NCBI RefSeq assembly: GCF_002025665.1 | Contig: NZ_CP018786.1 | Location: 1,798,001 to 1,862,000, forward strand | Direction of reading: 5' to 3' | From: Chryseobacterium indologenes | GTDB lineage: Bacteria; Bacteroidota; Bacteroidia; Flavobacteriales; Weeksellaceae | DNA length: 64,000 bases | Shown: piece after piece, positions 1 to 8,351 of the stretch | Layout of the letters: every line of letters starts with the position of its first letter | Numbering within the stretch: position 1 is the first letter of the stretch | Position numbers and translations under genes: made by a program | The notes under the pieces: generated by a model | Seen by the model: the letters and a program-made list of their open reading frames with translations, nothing else | What the model was told of the DNA's origin: nothing | Database searches by the model: none

Positions 1-160
1 CTGAACACCAGAAATTCATAACTTAGCATTGAGAAATGCTTATATAGAAAGAGCAATTTAAACGATCATAAAACAAATTACAAAAACATCTTCCTTGAAA
101 TTGAATGTTTTATCTTTTTAAAAAACATTTATTTCAGCGAAGCTTTAATTTAACATTAAT
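1..160. other. Upstream stretch, no assignable gene
   Basis: No reading frame stays open from the left edge for more than a few codons: stops occur at 2-4, 19-21, 24-26 and 59-61 on the plus strand. It may hold the last codons of an upstream gene, but nothing can be assigned. The 100 bases before 161 are very A/T rich and probably carry the promoter of the cytidylyltransferase gene. Confidence 0.3.
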
Positions 161-613
161 ATGAAGACACAGAGAATAGGTATTACATTTTCGTCATTTG
201 ACTTATTGCATGCAGGCCACATTAAAATGCTTGAAGAAGCTAAAACTGTATGTGACTATTTAATCGTCGGACTTCAAATCGATCCGTCCCACGATCGTCC
301 AAACAAAAATAAGCCAAGTCAGACTATTGTTGAAAGATATATCCAACTGAAAGCGGTGAATGCTGTTGATGAGATTATTCCTTATTACACAGAAGAAGAT
401 CTTTTGGATATTCTTAAATCATTTGTGATTGACGTAAGAATCATCGGGGATGATTATATGGACAGAGACTTTACAGGTAAAAAATACTGTGAAGAAAAAG
501 GAATAGAGCTATTTTTCAACAAAAGAGACCATCGGTTTTCCACCAGCGATCTGAGAAGAAGAATCTATGAAGCTGAAAAAGAAAAATATGCAAAAGCAGA
601 ACCTGTAAAATAA
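161..613 (+). CDS. Adenylyl/cytidylyltransferase family protein (glycerol-3-phosphate cytidylyltransferase-like)
   Basis: A 150-residue soluble protein of the nucleotidyltransferase superfamily. The HxGH nucleotide-binding motif is seen as HAGH at residues 17-20 after an N-terminal Rossmann beta strand (RIGITFSSFDLLHAGH). The second signature, usually RTxGISTS, is reduced to RFSTSDL around residues 125-131. Length fits the TagD/GCT group (about 130-150 residues), which makes CDP-activated glycerol or related polyols from CTP. The true substrate cannot be read from the sequence. The gene stands alone and ends in a strong bidirectional terminator shared with the convergent receptor gene. The ATG at 161 is the only good start. 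Confidence 0.82.
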   Translation: MKTQRIGITFSSFDLLHAGHIKMLEEAKTVCDYLIVGLQIDPSHDRPNKNKPSQTIVERYIQLKAVNAVDEIIPYYTEEDLLDILKSFVIDVRIIGDDYMDRDFTGKKYCEEKGIELFFNKRDHRFSTSDLRRRIYEAEKEKYAKAEPVK

Positions 614-620
614 CAGAAAT

Positions 621-653
621 AAAAAATCCCGAAAGAAACTTTCGGGATTTTTG
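621..653. terminator. Bidirectional intrinsic terminator
   Basis: A 12-bp perfect stem (624-635 with 639-650, AAATCCCGAAAG / CTTTCGGGATTT) around a 3-base loop, with A and T runs on the two sides. It lies between two convergent genes and can end transcription in both directions. Confidence 0.85.
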
Positions 654-658
654 CTGTA

Positions 659-3238
659 TTACATTGGGCCGCCTTGTTCTTCGTCGCCTTTTGTATTAGA
701 ATTAATATCTTTTTTAATTTTAGGTTTGGCATCAATCTTCTCACCTTGCTTGAACTTATACGTGAAAGATAAAGCAAACTGTCTTGGCTGCCATTGCATT
801 TCCATTTCTCTAGTAAACTGAGCATTATCGGAGAAGTTTTTCATTTTTCTGGTATTAAAGATATCTCTGATATTGAATCCTATAATTCCGTTTCCTTTCC
901 AGATAGTCTGGCTTACTCCTAAATCTATACCATACATTGCCTTTCTGTTATTCATGGCCGTTTTCTCAGCAGCTCTGTAGAAACTTTGGATTTGAAGGCT
1001 TAAGTTTTTTGTCGGTTTAAATGTATTGTTAAAACGTATTCTGTATGAGAATCCGGAACCTGAGAAATCATTCAATGTTCTTGGATTGTCAGGGAATAGG
1101 TTAAAGCTTCCTGTATTTTTATATCCGTAAAGGTCAGCAGAAAGCATTATTTTCCACCAGCTGTAAGGATCATAAGTTCCGTTCAGATCCAAACCATAAT
1201 TGGTCTCTGTACCTACGTTGAAAGGAATTGTATTTACAGCTCCGGTATCATCTATATATTGGTATCTGTTTTGCTCGTCTTCAGACTTTTTAAAATATAA
1301 AGTTGGATTAAACGTGATCTTTTTGTTTGAAAGATTGTATCCGACTTCAAAAGAGTTTTCGTACGTTGGATTAAGGTTTGGATTCCCTCTGAAGTAGTTT
1401 CTGTCATCATCAAAAGACATAAAAGGAATCAGAGAGAAAGCTCTCGGACGGTTAATTCTTCTTGAATAGTTTAACAAGATCTGATTGTTCTTTGCCAGAT
1501 CATAACTTAAAAATACAGAAGGGAAGAACTTCGTATAGTTTTTATTAACTTCCGGAGTATTTGCCGGATTTCCGTTAACATCAAAATTCTGGAAGTTAAC
1601 GTCAATTTTTGAAGTCTCACTTCTTAATCCTAACTGATACGCAAATTTTTCTCCAATCTTACTTTTAAACTGTGCATAGACACCAAGAATGTTTTCAGAA
1701 TATACCGTGTTACTTGTAAAATCAAATCTTGTATATGGAGTTTGTCCATTATCACTTTGATCCACGAAATAGTTGTATGTATTTCTGTTATAATCATAAC
1801 GTGCTCCTGCTTCTAATTTAGATTTTTCACCTATTGGAAGTTCATAATCAATTTTTCCAATAAAGGTATCTGTTTTAGAATCTGTGCTTACATTATTAAC
1901 AACACTGGTAGGTTGTAAAATAGTATTGACAAAACTTCTCTGTACAATCTGATTGATTCCATCCGTTTTATTAGTCTGATAACTTGCAGATGCCGATAGC
2001 AATTGGCCATTATCTCCAATTTTCTGATCAAGTCCAAGATCAAACTGAGTTGCCAGGTTTTTGTTATTTCCGTAGCTGTTTCTTTCTCTTACAACATCAT
2101 TTATGGTAGAGGCGTCTTTATAAACCTTTTCATTGTAAGCGTTGATCCCGGTTTGATCCGTATCAAAACTTCTTACCATTCCTGAAAAGTTGATTGATGT
2201 TTTATCACTGAAATCGTGAGTGAATCCCGCGGTAACATTGTAAGTATCACTTTCTCTGGTTGTCTTACCATTTTGTTGAGAATACTGTGTAAATGGGAAT
2301 GCAGTTGAAGACAGGCTGCCAATATCATCCTTTCTGGTAGTCGTATTCTTCATGGTACTTTCATTCTTCTGATAACCGCCACCGCCATTCAAAAACCAGG
2401 TCCAGTTACCTTTTCTCCAGTTTAAGTTAGCATTAAGATTGGTTCTTGGAAGATAACCTAAAGTTCCGGTTACACTCCCATTGAATCCCATTTTTTTATC
2501 CTTTTTAAGAATGATATTCAGAATACCCGCAGTTCCGCTTGCCTCAAATTTAGAAGAAGGGTTAGTAATTACTTCAATTCGTTCAATCTGATCTGCCGGA
2601 ATACTTTGCAAAGCGTTGGCTCCATCATCTATTCCAAGAAGAGAGGATGGCTTTCCGTTGATCAGAAATTTTACATTCGAATTTCCTCTCATCGATACTG
2701 TTCCGTCTGTATCTACAGAAACTGAAGGAACGTTGGTCAAAACATCCTGAAGATTTCCTCCTTTACTTACAATATCCTGTGAAGGATCATAGGTCTTTTT
2801 GTCAAGTTCTACTTTATATGCTTTGGATGCTGAAGCAGTAATCACAACACCCTGTATTTCCTTTGTTTTACCATCAGCAGTAGAGGTTGGCTCTGCTTCA
2901 ATAGATAATGCTCCGATATTACCTGCTTTTGCAATATTTTTGCTGACTACACTTTTTTTATAATCAATAGCTTCTACTGTAATATCATAGTCTCCGGGCA
3001 TAAGCTGAAGAGTATATTGCCCTTTTTCATCTGTCAGTACAGCATCACTTAAAGTCTTGTTGGCCTTATTGCTAAAAGTTACGGAAGCATAAGGAACCGG
3101 TTGATTTTTTTTGTTGACAATGATTCCTGAAACTCCAGCCTTCTCCTGTGCAAAAGCCAGTGCTGCTGCTGAAAGTACTAAGGTAAGTCCTAAAGTTTTT
3201 CTGGTGAAAATATTGACAATTTCTGTCTTATTCTTCAT
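659..3238 (-). CDS. TonB-dependent receptor / outer membrane beta-barrel family protein
   Basis: An 859-residue outer-membrane receptor. It has an N-terminal signal peptide (hydrophobic segment about residues 14-30, ending ALAFA), a carboxypeptidase-regulatory-like beta-sandwich (about 33-110, starting AGVSGIIVNKKNQPVPYASV), a plug domain (about 130-245, with DVLTNVPSVSVD and IERIEVITNPSSKF), and a long C-terminal beta-barrel to about residue 830 with alternating aromatic strands. This is the SusC-like/OMP_b-brl_3 architecture typical of Bacteroidota. No SusD partner is adjacent, so the ligand cannot be named. The tail (KIDAKPKIKKDINS) is charged and probably extends past the last strand. Confidence 0.85.
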   Translation of the reverse strand: MKNKTEIVNIFTRKTLGLTLVLSAAALAFAQEKAGVSGIIVNKKNQPVPYASVTFSNKANKTLSDAVLTDEKGQYTLQLMPGDYDITVEAIDYKKSVVSKNIAKAGNIGALSIEAEPTSTADGKTKEIQGVVITASASKAYKVELDKKTYDPSQDIVSKGGNLQDVLTNVPSVSVDTDGTVSMRGNSNVKFLINGKPSSLLGIDDGANALQSIPADQIERIEVITNPSSKFEASGTAGILNIILKKDKKMGFNGSVTGTLGYLPRTNLNANLNWRKGNWTWFLNGGGGYQKNESTMKNTTTRKDDIGSLSSTAFPFTQYSQQNGKTTRESDTYNVTAGFTHDFSDKTSINFSGMVRSFDTDQTGINAYNEKVYKDASTINDVVRERNSYGNNKNLATQFDLGLDQKIGDNGQLLSASASYQTNKTDGINQIVQRSFVNTILQPTSVVNNVSTDSKTDTFIGKIDYELPIGEKSKLEAGARYDYNRNTYNYFVDQSDNGQTPYTRFDFTSNTVYSENILGVYAQFKSKIGEKFAYQLGLRSETSKIDVNFQNFDVNGNPANTPEVNKNYTKFFPSVFLSYDLAKNNQILLNYSRRINRPRAFSLIPFMSFDDDRNYFRGNPNLNPTYENSFEVGYNLSNKKITFNPTLYFKKSEDEQNRYQYIDDTGAVNTIPFNVGTETNYGLDLNGTYDPYSWWKIMLSADLYGYKNTGSFNLFPDNPRTLNDFSGSGFSYRIRFNNTFKPTKNLSLQIQSFYRAAEKTAMNNRKAMYGIDLGVSQTIWKGNGIIGFNIRDIFNTRKMKNFSDNAQFTREMEMQWQPRQFALSFTYKFKQGEKIDAKPKIKKDINSNTKGDEEQGGPM

Positions 3239-3371
3239 AGGTTATTTTTTTGTATAAGATCGTGAAAGAATAACCCTTAATATTTTGAATATCCATATCA
3301 ATTTGATCTTCAAAACATTATGGTTGTATGTTTTTTTTCTAACTGTTTAAATTTTCAGGTGCTTTCTAAGC

Positions 3372-4397
3372 TTATTTTATATTTTTTGAGTTGAGCCAGT
3401 CCTGATAAGCCTTTGCATTCACCGCATGTTCTTCAGCACTTGCAGTAAACTTATGGTATCCGAATCTTGCCGGATCAGCACACATAAATATATAATTGTT
3501 GTTTTCGGCATTTAAAACAGCATCTATTGAATTCTTATCCACTACGCAGATAGGTCCCGGAGGAATACCTGCATTGGCATAAGTATTATAAGGTGATGGT
3601 GTAGACAAATGCTTATATAATACCCTTTTTATAGGTTCTTTAAAATTAGTCTGCTTATTGATTGCATAAATTACCGTAGGATCAGACTGAAGCTTCATGC
3701 CTTTTCTGTAACGGTTTAAATATAATCCTGCAATTGTTTTCATTTCGTCCTTTTTTCCTCCGGACTCTTTGTAAACAATAGAAGCCAGAGCATAAATCTG
3801 ATCCCTTGTAAGACCGGACTGCTGTTCTTTGTTTTTTCTATCACTTGTCCAGAAATCATGATATTGATTTTCGAACTTGGCAAAAAATTCTCTCGGACTT
3901 ACCGTCCAGAAAAAATTATACGTATCAATGAAAAAATATTTTTTTAAATCTTCAACATTTTTATAGCCTTTCTCCTGTGCAACAGCATCCAGATCATTCA
4001 CAAAATGTAATGAATCAATTTCTGTTTTTTTAGTCACCTTACCAATCATCTGATACATATCTCCAAAATCACCGATTCTGTAAGAATTTGCAGTCTGGTT
4101 ACCTGCTTTGATCATATTGACAAGGTTTTTATTACCTGTTCCGCTCTGAATATGATATCGCCCTGCTTTAAAATTCGTCTCAAGGCCTTTTTCCTTAGCT
4201 ACAGCTTCAAAAGACTCTCTGTCCTTAATATAAGGAGCAATAGAATCGAGGATCTGTTTAAAGCCTGCTCTATGAGGAATCAGAACATAACCATCCTTTT
4301 CTACGTTATTTCCTAAATATTTATTATAAAATCTCAAACCAAAAAATCCTGCCACTACAAAAACCAGCAGAATGACAATGAGAATTGCTTTTTTCAT
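3372..4397 (-). CDS. mltG: Endolytic transglycosylase MltG
   Basis: A 341-residue YceG/MltG-family enzyme that cleaves nascent glycan strands within the peptidoglycan and so sets their length. It has one N-terminal membrane anchor (residues 3-22), a LysM-like region, and the catalytic YceG domain with ASIVYKESGG, in which E211 corresponds to the catalytic glutamate of the E. coli ASIVEKETG motif. FFIDTYNF (about 155-162) and GLYLNR are further family signatures. It lies 33 bases downstream of dapF on the same strand, so the two form a cell-wall operon. Confidence 0.93.
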   Translation of the reverse strand: MKKAILIVILLVFVVAGFFGLRFYNKYLGNNVEKDGYVLIPHRAGFKQILDSIAPYIKDRESFEAVAKEKGLETNFKAGRYHIQSGTGNKNLVNMIKAGNQTANSYRIGDFGDMYQMIGKVTKKTEIDSLHFVNDLDAVAQEKGYKNVEDLKKYFFIDTYNFFWTVSPREFFAKFENQYHDFWTSDRKNKEQQSGLTRDQIYALASIVYKESGGKKDEMKTIAGLYLNRYRKGMKLQSDPTVIYAINKQTNFKEPIKRVLYKHLSTPSPYNTYANAGIPPGPICVVDKNSIDAVLNAENNNYIFMCADPARFGYHKFTASAEEHAVNAKAYQDWLNSKNIK

Positions 4398-4430
4398 TCT
4401 TTATAAATGTTGATTAAAAGTTTTTTGTTT

Positions 4431-5198
4431 TTAAAGAAGATCTGTCTTACCTCTAAAAACTTGCTTTGCAGGACCTTCCAGCCAAATATTCTGGAATGCA
4501 TCACCGCTTTTTTCAGCATATACTTTAAGGTTTCCACCTAAAGTTTTAACTTTTACAGAGGTTAGATTATGTTTTTGCAGAAAAGTTAAAGCAGAAGCTG
4601 TAACTCCTGTTCCGCAACTGTAAGTTTCGTCCTCAACGCCTCGTTCATAGGTTCTTACAAAAATTTCATTATCAGAAATTTTTTCTACAAAGTTCACATT
4701 GATTCCTTTTTCTTTATAATTTTCAGAATTTCTGATGCCATATCCTTCGTCATAAACGTGATAATCTTTCAGGTTGTCTACATATTTTACATAATGGGGA
4801 GATCCGGTGTTCAGAACAAAATCATTTCCGTCATGGGAAACAGTATCTACATTGATCATTTTTAATTTAATGATTCCGTTATGGATTTCAGCTTCATGTT
4901 CACCATCGGTAGCAATGAACTTACATTTGTCTTCAAAAATGTCCAGGAAAAAAGCAAAAGCAACAAGACATCTTCCTCCGTTTCCACACATCGTACTCTC
5001 TCCACCATCAGAATTGTAATACACCATCTTAAAATCATATTCAGGATCGTTTTCCAATAGAATAAGACCGTCAGCACCTATTCCGAAACGTCTGTCACAT
5101 AATTTTTCAATACTATCTTTATCTTTAGTAAATTGCAGATCACGGTTGTCTACCATTACAAAATCATTCCCTGTTCCCTGATATTTATAAAATTCCAT
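4431..5198 (-). CDS. dapF: Diaminopimelate epimerase
   Basis: Converts LL- to meso-diaminopimelate for lysine and peptidoglycan. The two catalytic cysteines are visible: C71 in STMCGNGGRC and C195 in ETYSCGTGVTA, counted from the ATG at 5198. An upstream in-frame start at 5222 would add eight hydrophobic residues (MLLYLTKN) not found in the family. A TAATTTTG-type -7 element reads on the minus strand at 5220-5227, so transcription should begin inside that extension, which supports the start at 5198. The length of 255 residues is normal. It is cotranscribed with mltG. Confidence 0.94.
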   Translation of the reverse strand: MEFYKYQGTGNDFVMVDNRDLQFTKDKDSIEKLCDRRFGIGADGLILLENDPEYDFKMVYYNSDGGESTMCGNGGRCLVAFAFFLDIFEDKCKFIATDGEHEAEIHNGIIKLKMINVDTVSHDGNDFVLNTGSPHYVKYVDNLKDYHVYDEGYGIRNSENYKEKGINVNFVEKISDNEIFVRTYERGVEDETYSCGTGVTASALTFLQKHNLTSVKVKTLGGNLKVYAEKSGDAFQNIWLEGPAKQVFRGKTDLL

Positions 5199-5219
5199 AT
5201 TTTTTGTTAAATAAAGAAG

Positions 5220-5227
5220 CAAAATTA
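5220..5227 (-). promoter_or_regulatory. Candidate -7 promoter element of dapF-mltG
   Basis: The minus strand reads TAATTTTG, matching the Bacteroidota -7 consensus TAnnTTTG, 21 bases before the chosen dapF start. I see no clear -33 TTTG at the right distance, so this is tentative. Confidence 0.4.
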
Positions 5228-5243
5228 CTATATTTTAAATGAA

Positions 5244-5269
5244 AAACGAACAGTGTTAGCTGTTCGTTT
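5244..5269 (-). terminator. Intrinsic terminator of the repeat-rich lipoprotein gene
   Basis: A perfect 10-bp stem (5244-5253 with 5260-5269, AAACGAACAG / CTGTTCGTTT) and 6-base loop lies 18 bases after the stop of the minus-strand gene ending at 5287. On the minus strand it is followed by a T-rich stretch. Confidence 0.75.
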
Positions 5270-5286
5270 CCTTATTTATAATCGTT

Positions 5287-5952
5287 TTATCTAAAGCCGC
5301 CTCCGCCGCTTTGTTGCCTGCTTGAGCTCGTGCTTTGGCTGCCTGAGCTATTTCTAAATCCACCGCCAGAAGATTCTGATCTGCTGCTTTCAGAATTTCT
5401 GAAACCGCTGTTATTTTGGTTTCCCTGGTTGTTCTGATTACTGCTGTTTTGATTTCTGAATCCGCTGTTACTGTTGGAATTTCTGAAACCACTGTTGTTT
5501 TGATTTCCCTGATTGTTTTGATAACCACTATTCTGGTTTCTGAATCCGCTGTTGCTGTTGGAGTTTCTATTATTATTGAATCCTCCGTTATTATTGTATG
5601 AGCCGTTACTGTTCGTTGTACGCGTATTCTGGAATCCGTTTTGAGGTCTTGAGGAAGAAGAAGATCTTCTTTCTACATAGACTTTTCTTCTGGAGTTGTT
5701 ATAACTGTCATAATAATAAGGAATGCCATTATCATAGTAATAATTAACGTTGTTTCTGTAATAATAGCCGTCATTGCCCCAATATCCACCGCTTCCGTAG
5801 TATCCTGAAGGAGCATAATAATACCCATTGTTGTAATAGGGATCACCATATCCGTAACCACTATTGCTTCCGTATCCGTCAGTATATGCTAAACAAGAGG
5901 TTAAACTGGTAATAGCAAAAATACTGATTGCTATTTTAAATAAATTTTTCAT
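5287..5952 (-). CDS. Tyr/Gly- and Asn/Ser-rich repeat lipoprotein, function unknown
   Basis: A 221-residue lipoprotein. MKNLFKIAISIFAITSLTSC gives a signal peptide with lipobox LTSC and lipidated C20. Residues 22-90 are rich in Tyr and Gly, residues 91-105 are basic, and 105-221 is an Asn/Ser/Gly/Gln low-complexity tail. That tail contains a near-exact 28-residue tandem duplication (135-162 and 163-190, unit beginning SGFRNQNS) and repeated GFRN motifs. The ATG at 5952 is preferred over one at 6000 because it begins a proper signal peptide and lies 4 bases after the pnuC stop. I do not recognise a function; an extended surface or cell-wall-associated polymer is possible. Confidence 0.7.
   Translation of the reverse strand: MKNLFKIAISIFAITSLTSCLAYTDGYGSNSGYGYGDPYYNNGYYYAPSGYYGSGGYWGNDGYYYRNNVNYYYDNGIPYYYDSYNNSRRKVYVERRSSSSSRPQNGFQNTRTTNSNGSYNNNGGFNNNRNSNSNSGFRNQNSGYQNNQGNQNNSGFRNSNSNSGFRNQNSSNQNNQGNQNNSGFRNSESSRSESSGGGFRNSSGSQSTSSSRQQSGGGGFR
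5383..5550 (-). repeat. 84-bp tandem duplication inside the lipoprotein gene
   Basis: Two adjacent copies, 5467-5550 and 5383-5466, encode the 28-residue units at residues 135-162 and 163-190 of the lipoprotein. Only a few residues differ between the copies. Such in-frame repeats are prone to length change by slippage or recombination. Confidence 0.75.
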
Positions 5953-5956
5953 GACT

Positions 5957-6619
5957 TTATTGTACTTTTTTTTCTTTAAAACTTTTTTTCCAATTGACAT
6001 ATCCTAAGATCGCCATTATAGTAAATACCAAATATTGAACCGAAGTGATTCCAAGTCCCTTAAAAATCATCATAGGGATGCAAATAAGATCTCCGAGAAT
6101 CCAGAAAATCCAGCTCTCAATGCGCTGTTTGGCCATCAACCACATTCCTACTAAAAATATGGAAGTGGTAAAAATATCCATCCAATTGGCCCAATCGAGA
6201 TGATATAATCCCAAATAACCACCTTCTAAATGATCAATATAGGGTTTACAATAATAAATAAAAGTAACAAATGCCAAACTCAGCACAAAAAGAATACTTG
6301 CATGTATCCATTCTTTTCGGGTAGCCCATGTAACTTCTACATGAACATGATCTTCAGAATTTCTTGCCCATAGAACCCAACCATAAATACTCATGACAGT
6401 ATAATAGACGTTAATCATACAGTCTCCCAGCAGCCCGGCATTGAAAAGAAGATATACATAGATCAGGGTTGAAATAATGCCGGTAGGGTATACCCATATA
6501 TTTTTCTTTATGGAAAAAAATACGCTCAGTATTCCGAAAATTGCACCTGATGCTTCCAACGTAATTTGTAAAGAATCATAGCTTTCATAAGGCTTTACAA
6601 AAAGATCATATAAATTCAT
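5957..6619 (-). CDS. pnuC: PnuC-family nicotinamide riboside transporter
   Basis: A 220-residue integral membrane protein with about seven hydrophobic segments and the Trp/Tyr-rich pattern of PnuC: WVLWARN, LDWANWMDIFTTSIFLVGMWLMAKQRIESWIFWILGDLI and YVNWKKSF near the end. PnuC proteins are facilitators for nicotinamide riboside, with salvage driven by downstream phosphorylation; relatives carry thiamine or riboflavin, so the vitamin is not certain. No NadR or thiamine gene is adjacent and no TPP-riboswitch-like leader is seen. The start at 6619 is preferred to 6637 because it fits the family and follows a -7 element. The stop is 4 bases before the downstream lipoprotein start. Confidence 0.85.
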   Translation of the reverse strand: MNLYDLFVKPYESYDSLQITLEASGAIFGILSVFFSIKKNIWVYPTGIISTLIYVYLLFNAGLLGDCMINVYYTVMSIYGWVLWARNSEDHVHVEVTWATRKEWIHASILFVLSLAFVTFIYYCKPYIDHLEGGYLGLYHLDWANWMDIFTTSIFLVGMWLMAKQRIESWIFWILGDLICIPMMIFKGLGITSVQYLVFTIMAILGYVNWKKSFKEKKVQ

Positions 6620-6634
6620 GCAATCAAAAATAAG

Positions 6635-6642
6635 CAAAAATA
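6635..6642 (-). promoter_or_regulatory. Candidate -7 promoter element of pnuC
   Basis: The minus strand reads TATTTTTG, a match to TAnnTTTG, 15 bases before the pnuC start. No clear -33 box is seen. Confidence 0.35.
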
Positions 6643-6783
6643 TGGACTTTTTAAAATGGATTATATAATGTGTTGTTCAGGTTTTTAAACCTTTAATGTA
6701 AAATAAATGAGGAAAGTTTAACGATAAACGCGGGAGTTCCTAAATTTTTTATATTTTCGTAAATCCTTAATAAATAAAAAAAC

Positions 6784-8301
6784 ATGTCGAAAATTTGGGT
6801 TAAAAAGCCACTAAGTGCCTATGAGGCAGATATGAAGAAAAGTGAGCTGAAAAAAGTCCTAGGAAAATGGAGTTTAACAGCAATTGGAGTGGGTGCTATC
6901 ATCGGTGGTGGAATCTTTGTTCTTACTGGAACAGGAGCCTATTATCATGCAGGACCAGCACTTGCAATTTCCTTTATCATAGCAGGGATCGCCTGCGTTT
7001 TTGCTGCATTATGTTATGCAGAGTTTGCATCCATTATTCCTGTAGAGGGTTCAGCTTATGCTTATGCATATGGAACAGTAGGAGAAATTTTTGCATGGGC
7101 CATGGGATGGTGTCTCATCCTCGAGTACGCCATGGCGAGTATGGCCGTTTCCGTGAGTTGGTCCGGATATTTTAACAAATTTTTGAAGATTTTTAATATT
7201 CATTTGCCCGCTTATCTGACATCAGATCCGGCAAGTTATACGGGAGATGGTTTTTCTATGAACCTGCCAGCATTTATTCTTGTTCTTTTAATTACTGCAT
7301 TATTGGTAAAGGGAACTAAAGAAGCTGCAGGAGCGAATAACCTGATCGTTTTAATGAAAACTTCAGCGGTTATCTTTGTAATTATCGCTGGTGTATATAT
7401 TATTTTCTCTAATACAGATCTTTACAATGCGGTAGATGGTGTTAAAAACTGGAAGCCTTTTATTCCGGATCAGGTTCAGATTAAAAATTCTGAAGGAGAT
7501 ATGGTTTCTGCCTACGGTATTAAAGGAATTATTTCCGGAGCAGCAGCTATTTTCTTTGCTTATATTGGTTTTGATGCTGTTTCTACACAAGCTGGAGAGG
7601 CTATTAACCCTAAGAAAGATGTACCTTTCGCTATTATCGCTTCATTATTGGTTTGTACCGCTTTATATATCTGTGTATCTCTTGTATTAACAGGGATGAT
7701 GCATTATACAGACTTTAATCCGGAAGGTAAATATCCGGATGCTATCAAAGCTCCTGTAGCGTATGCTTTTGAAATTGCAGGAAAACACTGGGCGAGTAAT
7801 ATTGTAACCATTGCAGCTACTGTAGGATTAATTTCTGTAGTAATGGTAATGATGATGGGGCAGTCCAGAATCTTCATCGGGATGGCAAAAGACGGATTGA
7901 TTCCTAAATTCTTCGGTGATCTTCATCCAAAAACAAAAACACCTTACAAAGGAATTATTTTATTAGGACTTGTGGTAGCATTGATTGCTGCATTTACTCC
8001 AATTTCAACATTGGCTGATATGACAAGTTTCGGAACCCTGTTTGCATTTACACTGGTTTGTATTGCAGTTTGGGTGATGAGAAAGAAAGAGCCTAATTTG
8101 ATCAGGCCTTTCAAAGTTCCGGCTTATAAAATAGTTGTGGCACTGGGAGTATTTATCAATATTTATTTGATCTTTAACTTAAGTGCTCATGCTTTGGAGC
8201 TTTCTGCAGTATGGTTGTTCTTAGGAGGTTTAGTATACTTCCTGTATGGAAAATCAAACAGTAAGCTTAACAATCCTGAAAAATATCAGAATCAAGATTA
8301 A
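6784..8301 (+). CDS. Amino acid permease (APC family, cationic amino acid transporter type)
   Basis: A 505-residue transporter with about 12-13 membrane segments. The first helix carries the APC substrate-binding signature GVGAIIGGGIFVLTG (about residues 35-50). IGFDAVSTQAGEAINPKKDVPFAI (around 260-285) matches the cationic-amino-acid/YfnA-like branch, as does MMGQSRIFIGMAKDGLIPKFF. It imports amino acids by proton symport or exchange across the inner membrane. The gene is monocistronic and has a strong UUCG-loop terminator. Confidence 0.9.
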   Translation: MSKIWVKKPLSAYEADMKKSELKKVLGKWSLTAIGVGAIIGGGIFVLTGTGAYYHAGPALAISFIIAGIACVFAALCYAEFASIIPVEGSAYAYAYGTVGEIFAWAMGWCLILEYAMASMAVSVSWSGYFNKFLKIFNIHLPAYLTSDPASYTGDGFSMNLPAFILVLLITALLVKGTKEAAGANNLIVLMKTSAVIFVIIAGVYIIFSNTDLYNAVDGVKNWKPFIPDQVQIKNSEGDMVSAYGIKGIISGAAAIFFAYIGFDAVSTQAGEAINPKKDVPFAIIASLLVCTALYICVSLVLTGMMHYTDFNPEGKYPDAIKAPVAYAFEIAGKHWASNIVTIAATVGLISVVMVMMMGQSRIFIGMAKDGLIPKFFGDLHPKTKTPYKGIILLGLVVALIAAFTPISTLADMTSFGTLFAFTLVCIAVWVMRKKEPNLIRPFKVPAYKIVVALGVFINIYLIFNLSAHALELSAVWLFLGGLVYFLYGKSNSKLNNPEKYQNQD

Positions 8302-8311
8302 TCATCATATT

Positions 8312-8334
8312 AAACCGCTTCGGCGGTTTTTTTT
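8312..8334 (+). terminator. Intrinsic terminator with UUCG tetraloop
   Basis: The stem AAACCGC / GCGGTTT (8312-8318 with 8323-8329) closes a TTCG tetraloop and is followed by a run of eight T. It lies 10 bases after the permease stop. Confidence 0.9.
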
Positions 8335-8351
8335 GTCCCAATACTATTATT

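Noticed and set aside
5256..5528. 90-codon ORF on the same strand as the lipoprotein, different frame
   Set aside because: The translation is a repetitive Thr/Ile/Lys string produced by reading the Asn/Ser-rich tandem repeat out of frame.
6638..6783. Thiamine or other riboswitch before pnuC
   Set aside because: The gap is short, AT-rich and shared with a divergent permease gene; none of the conserved TPP-riboswitch core is visible.
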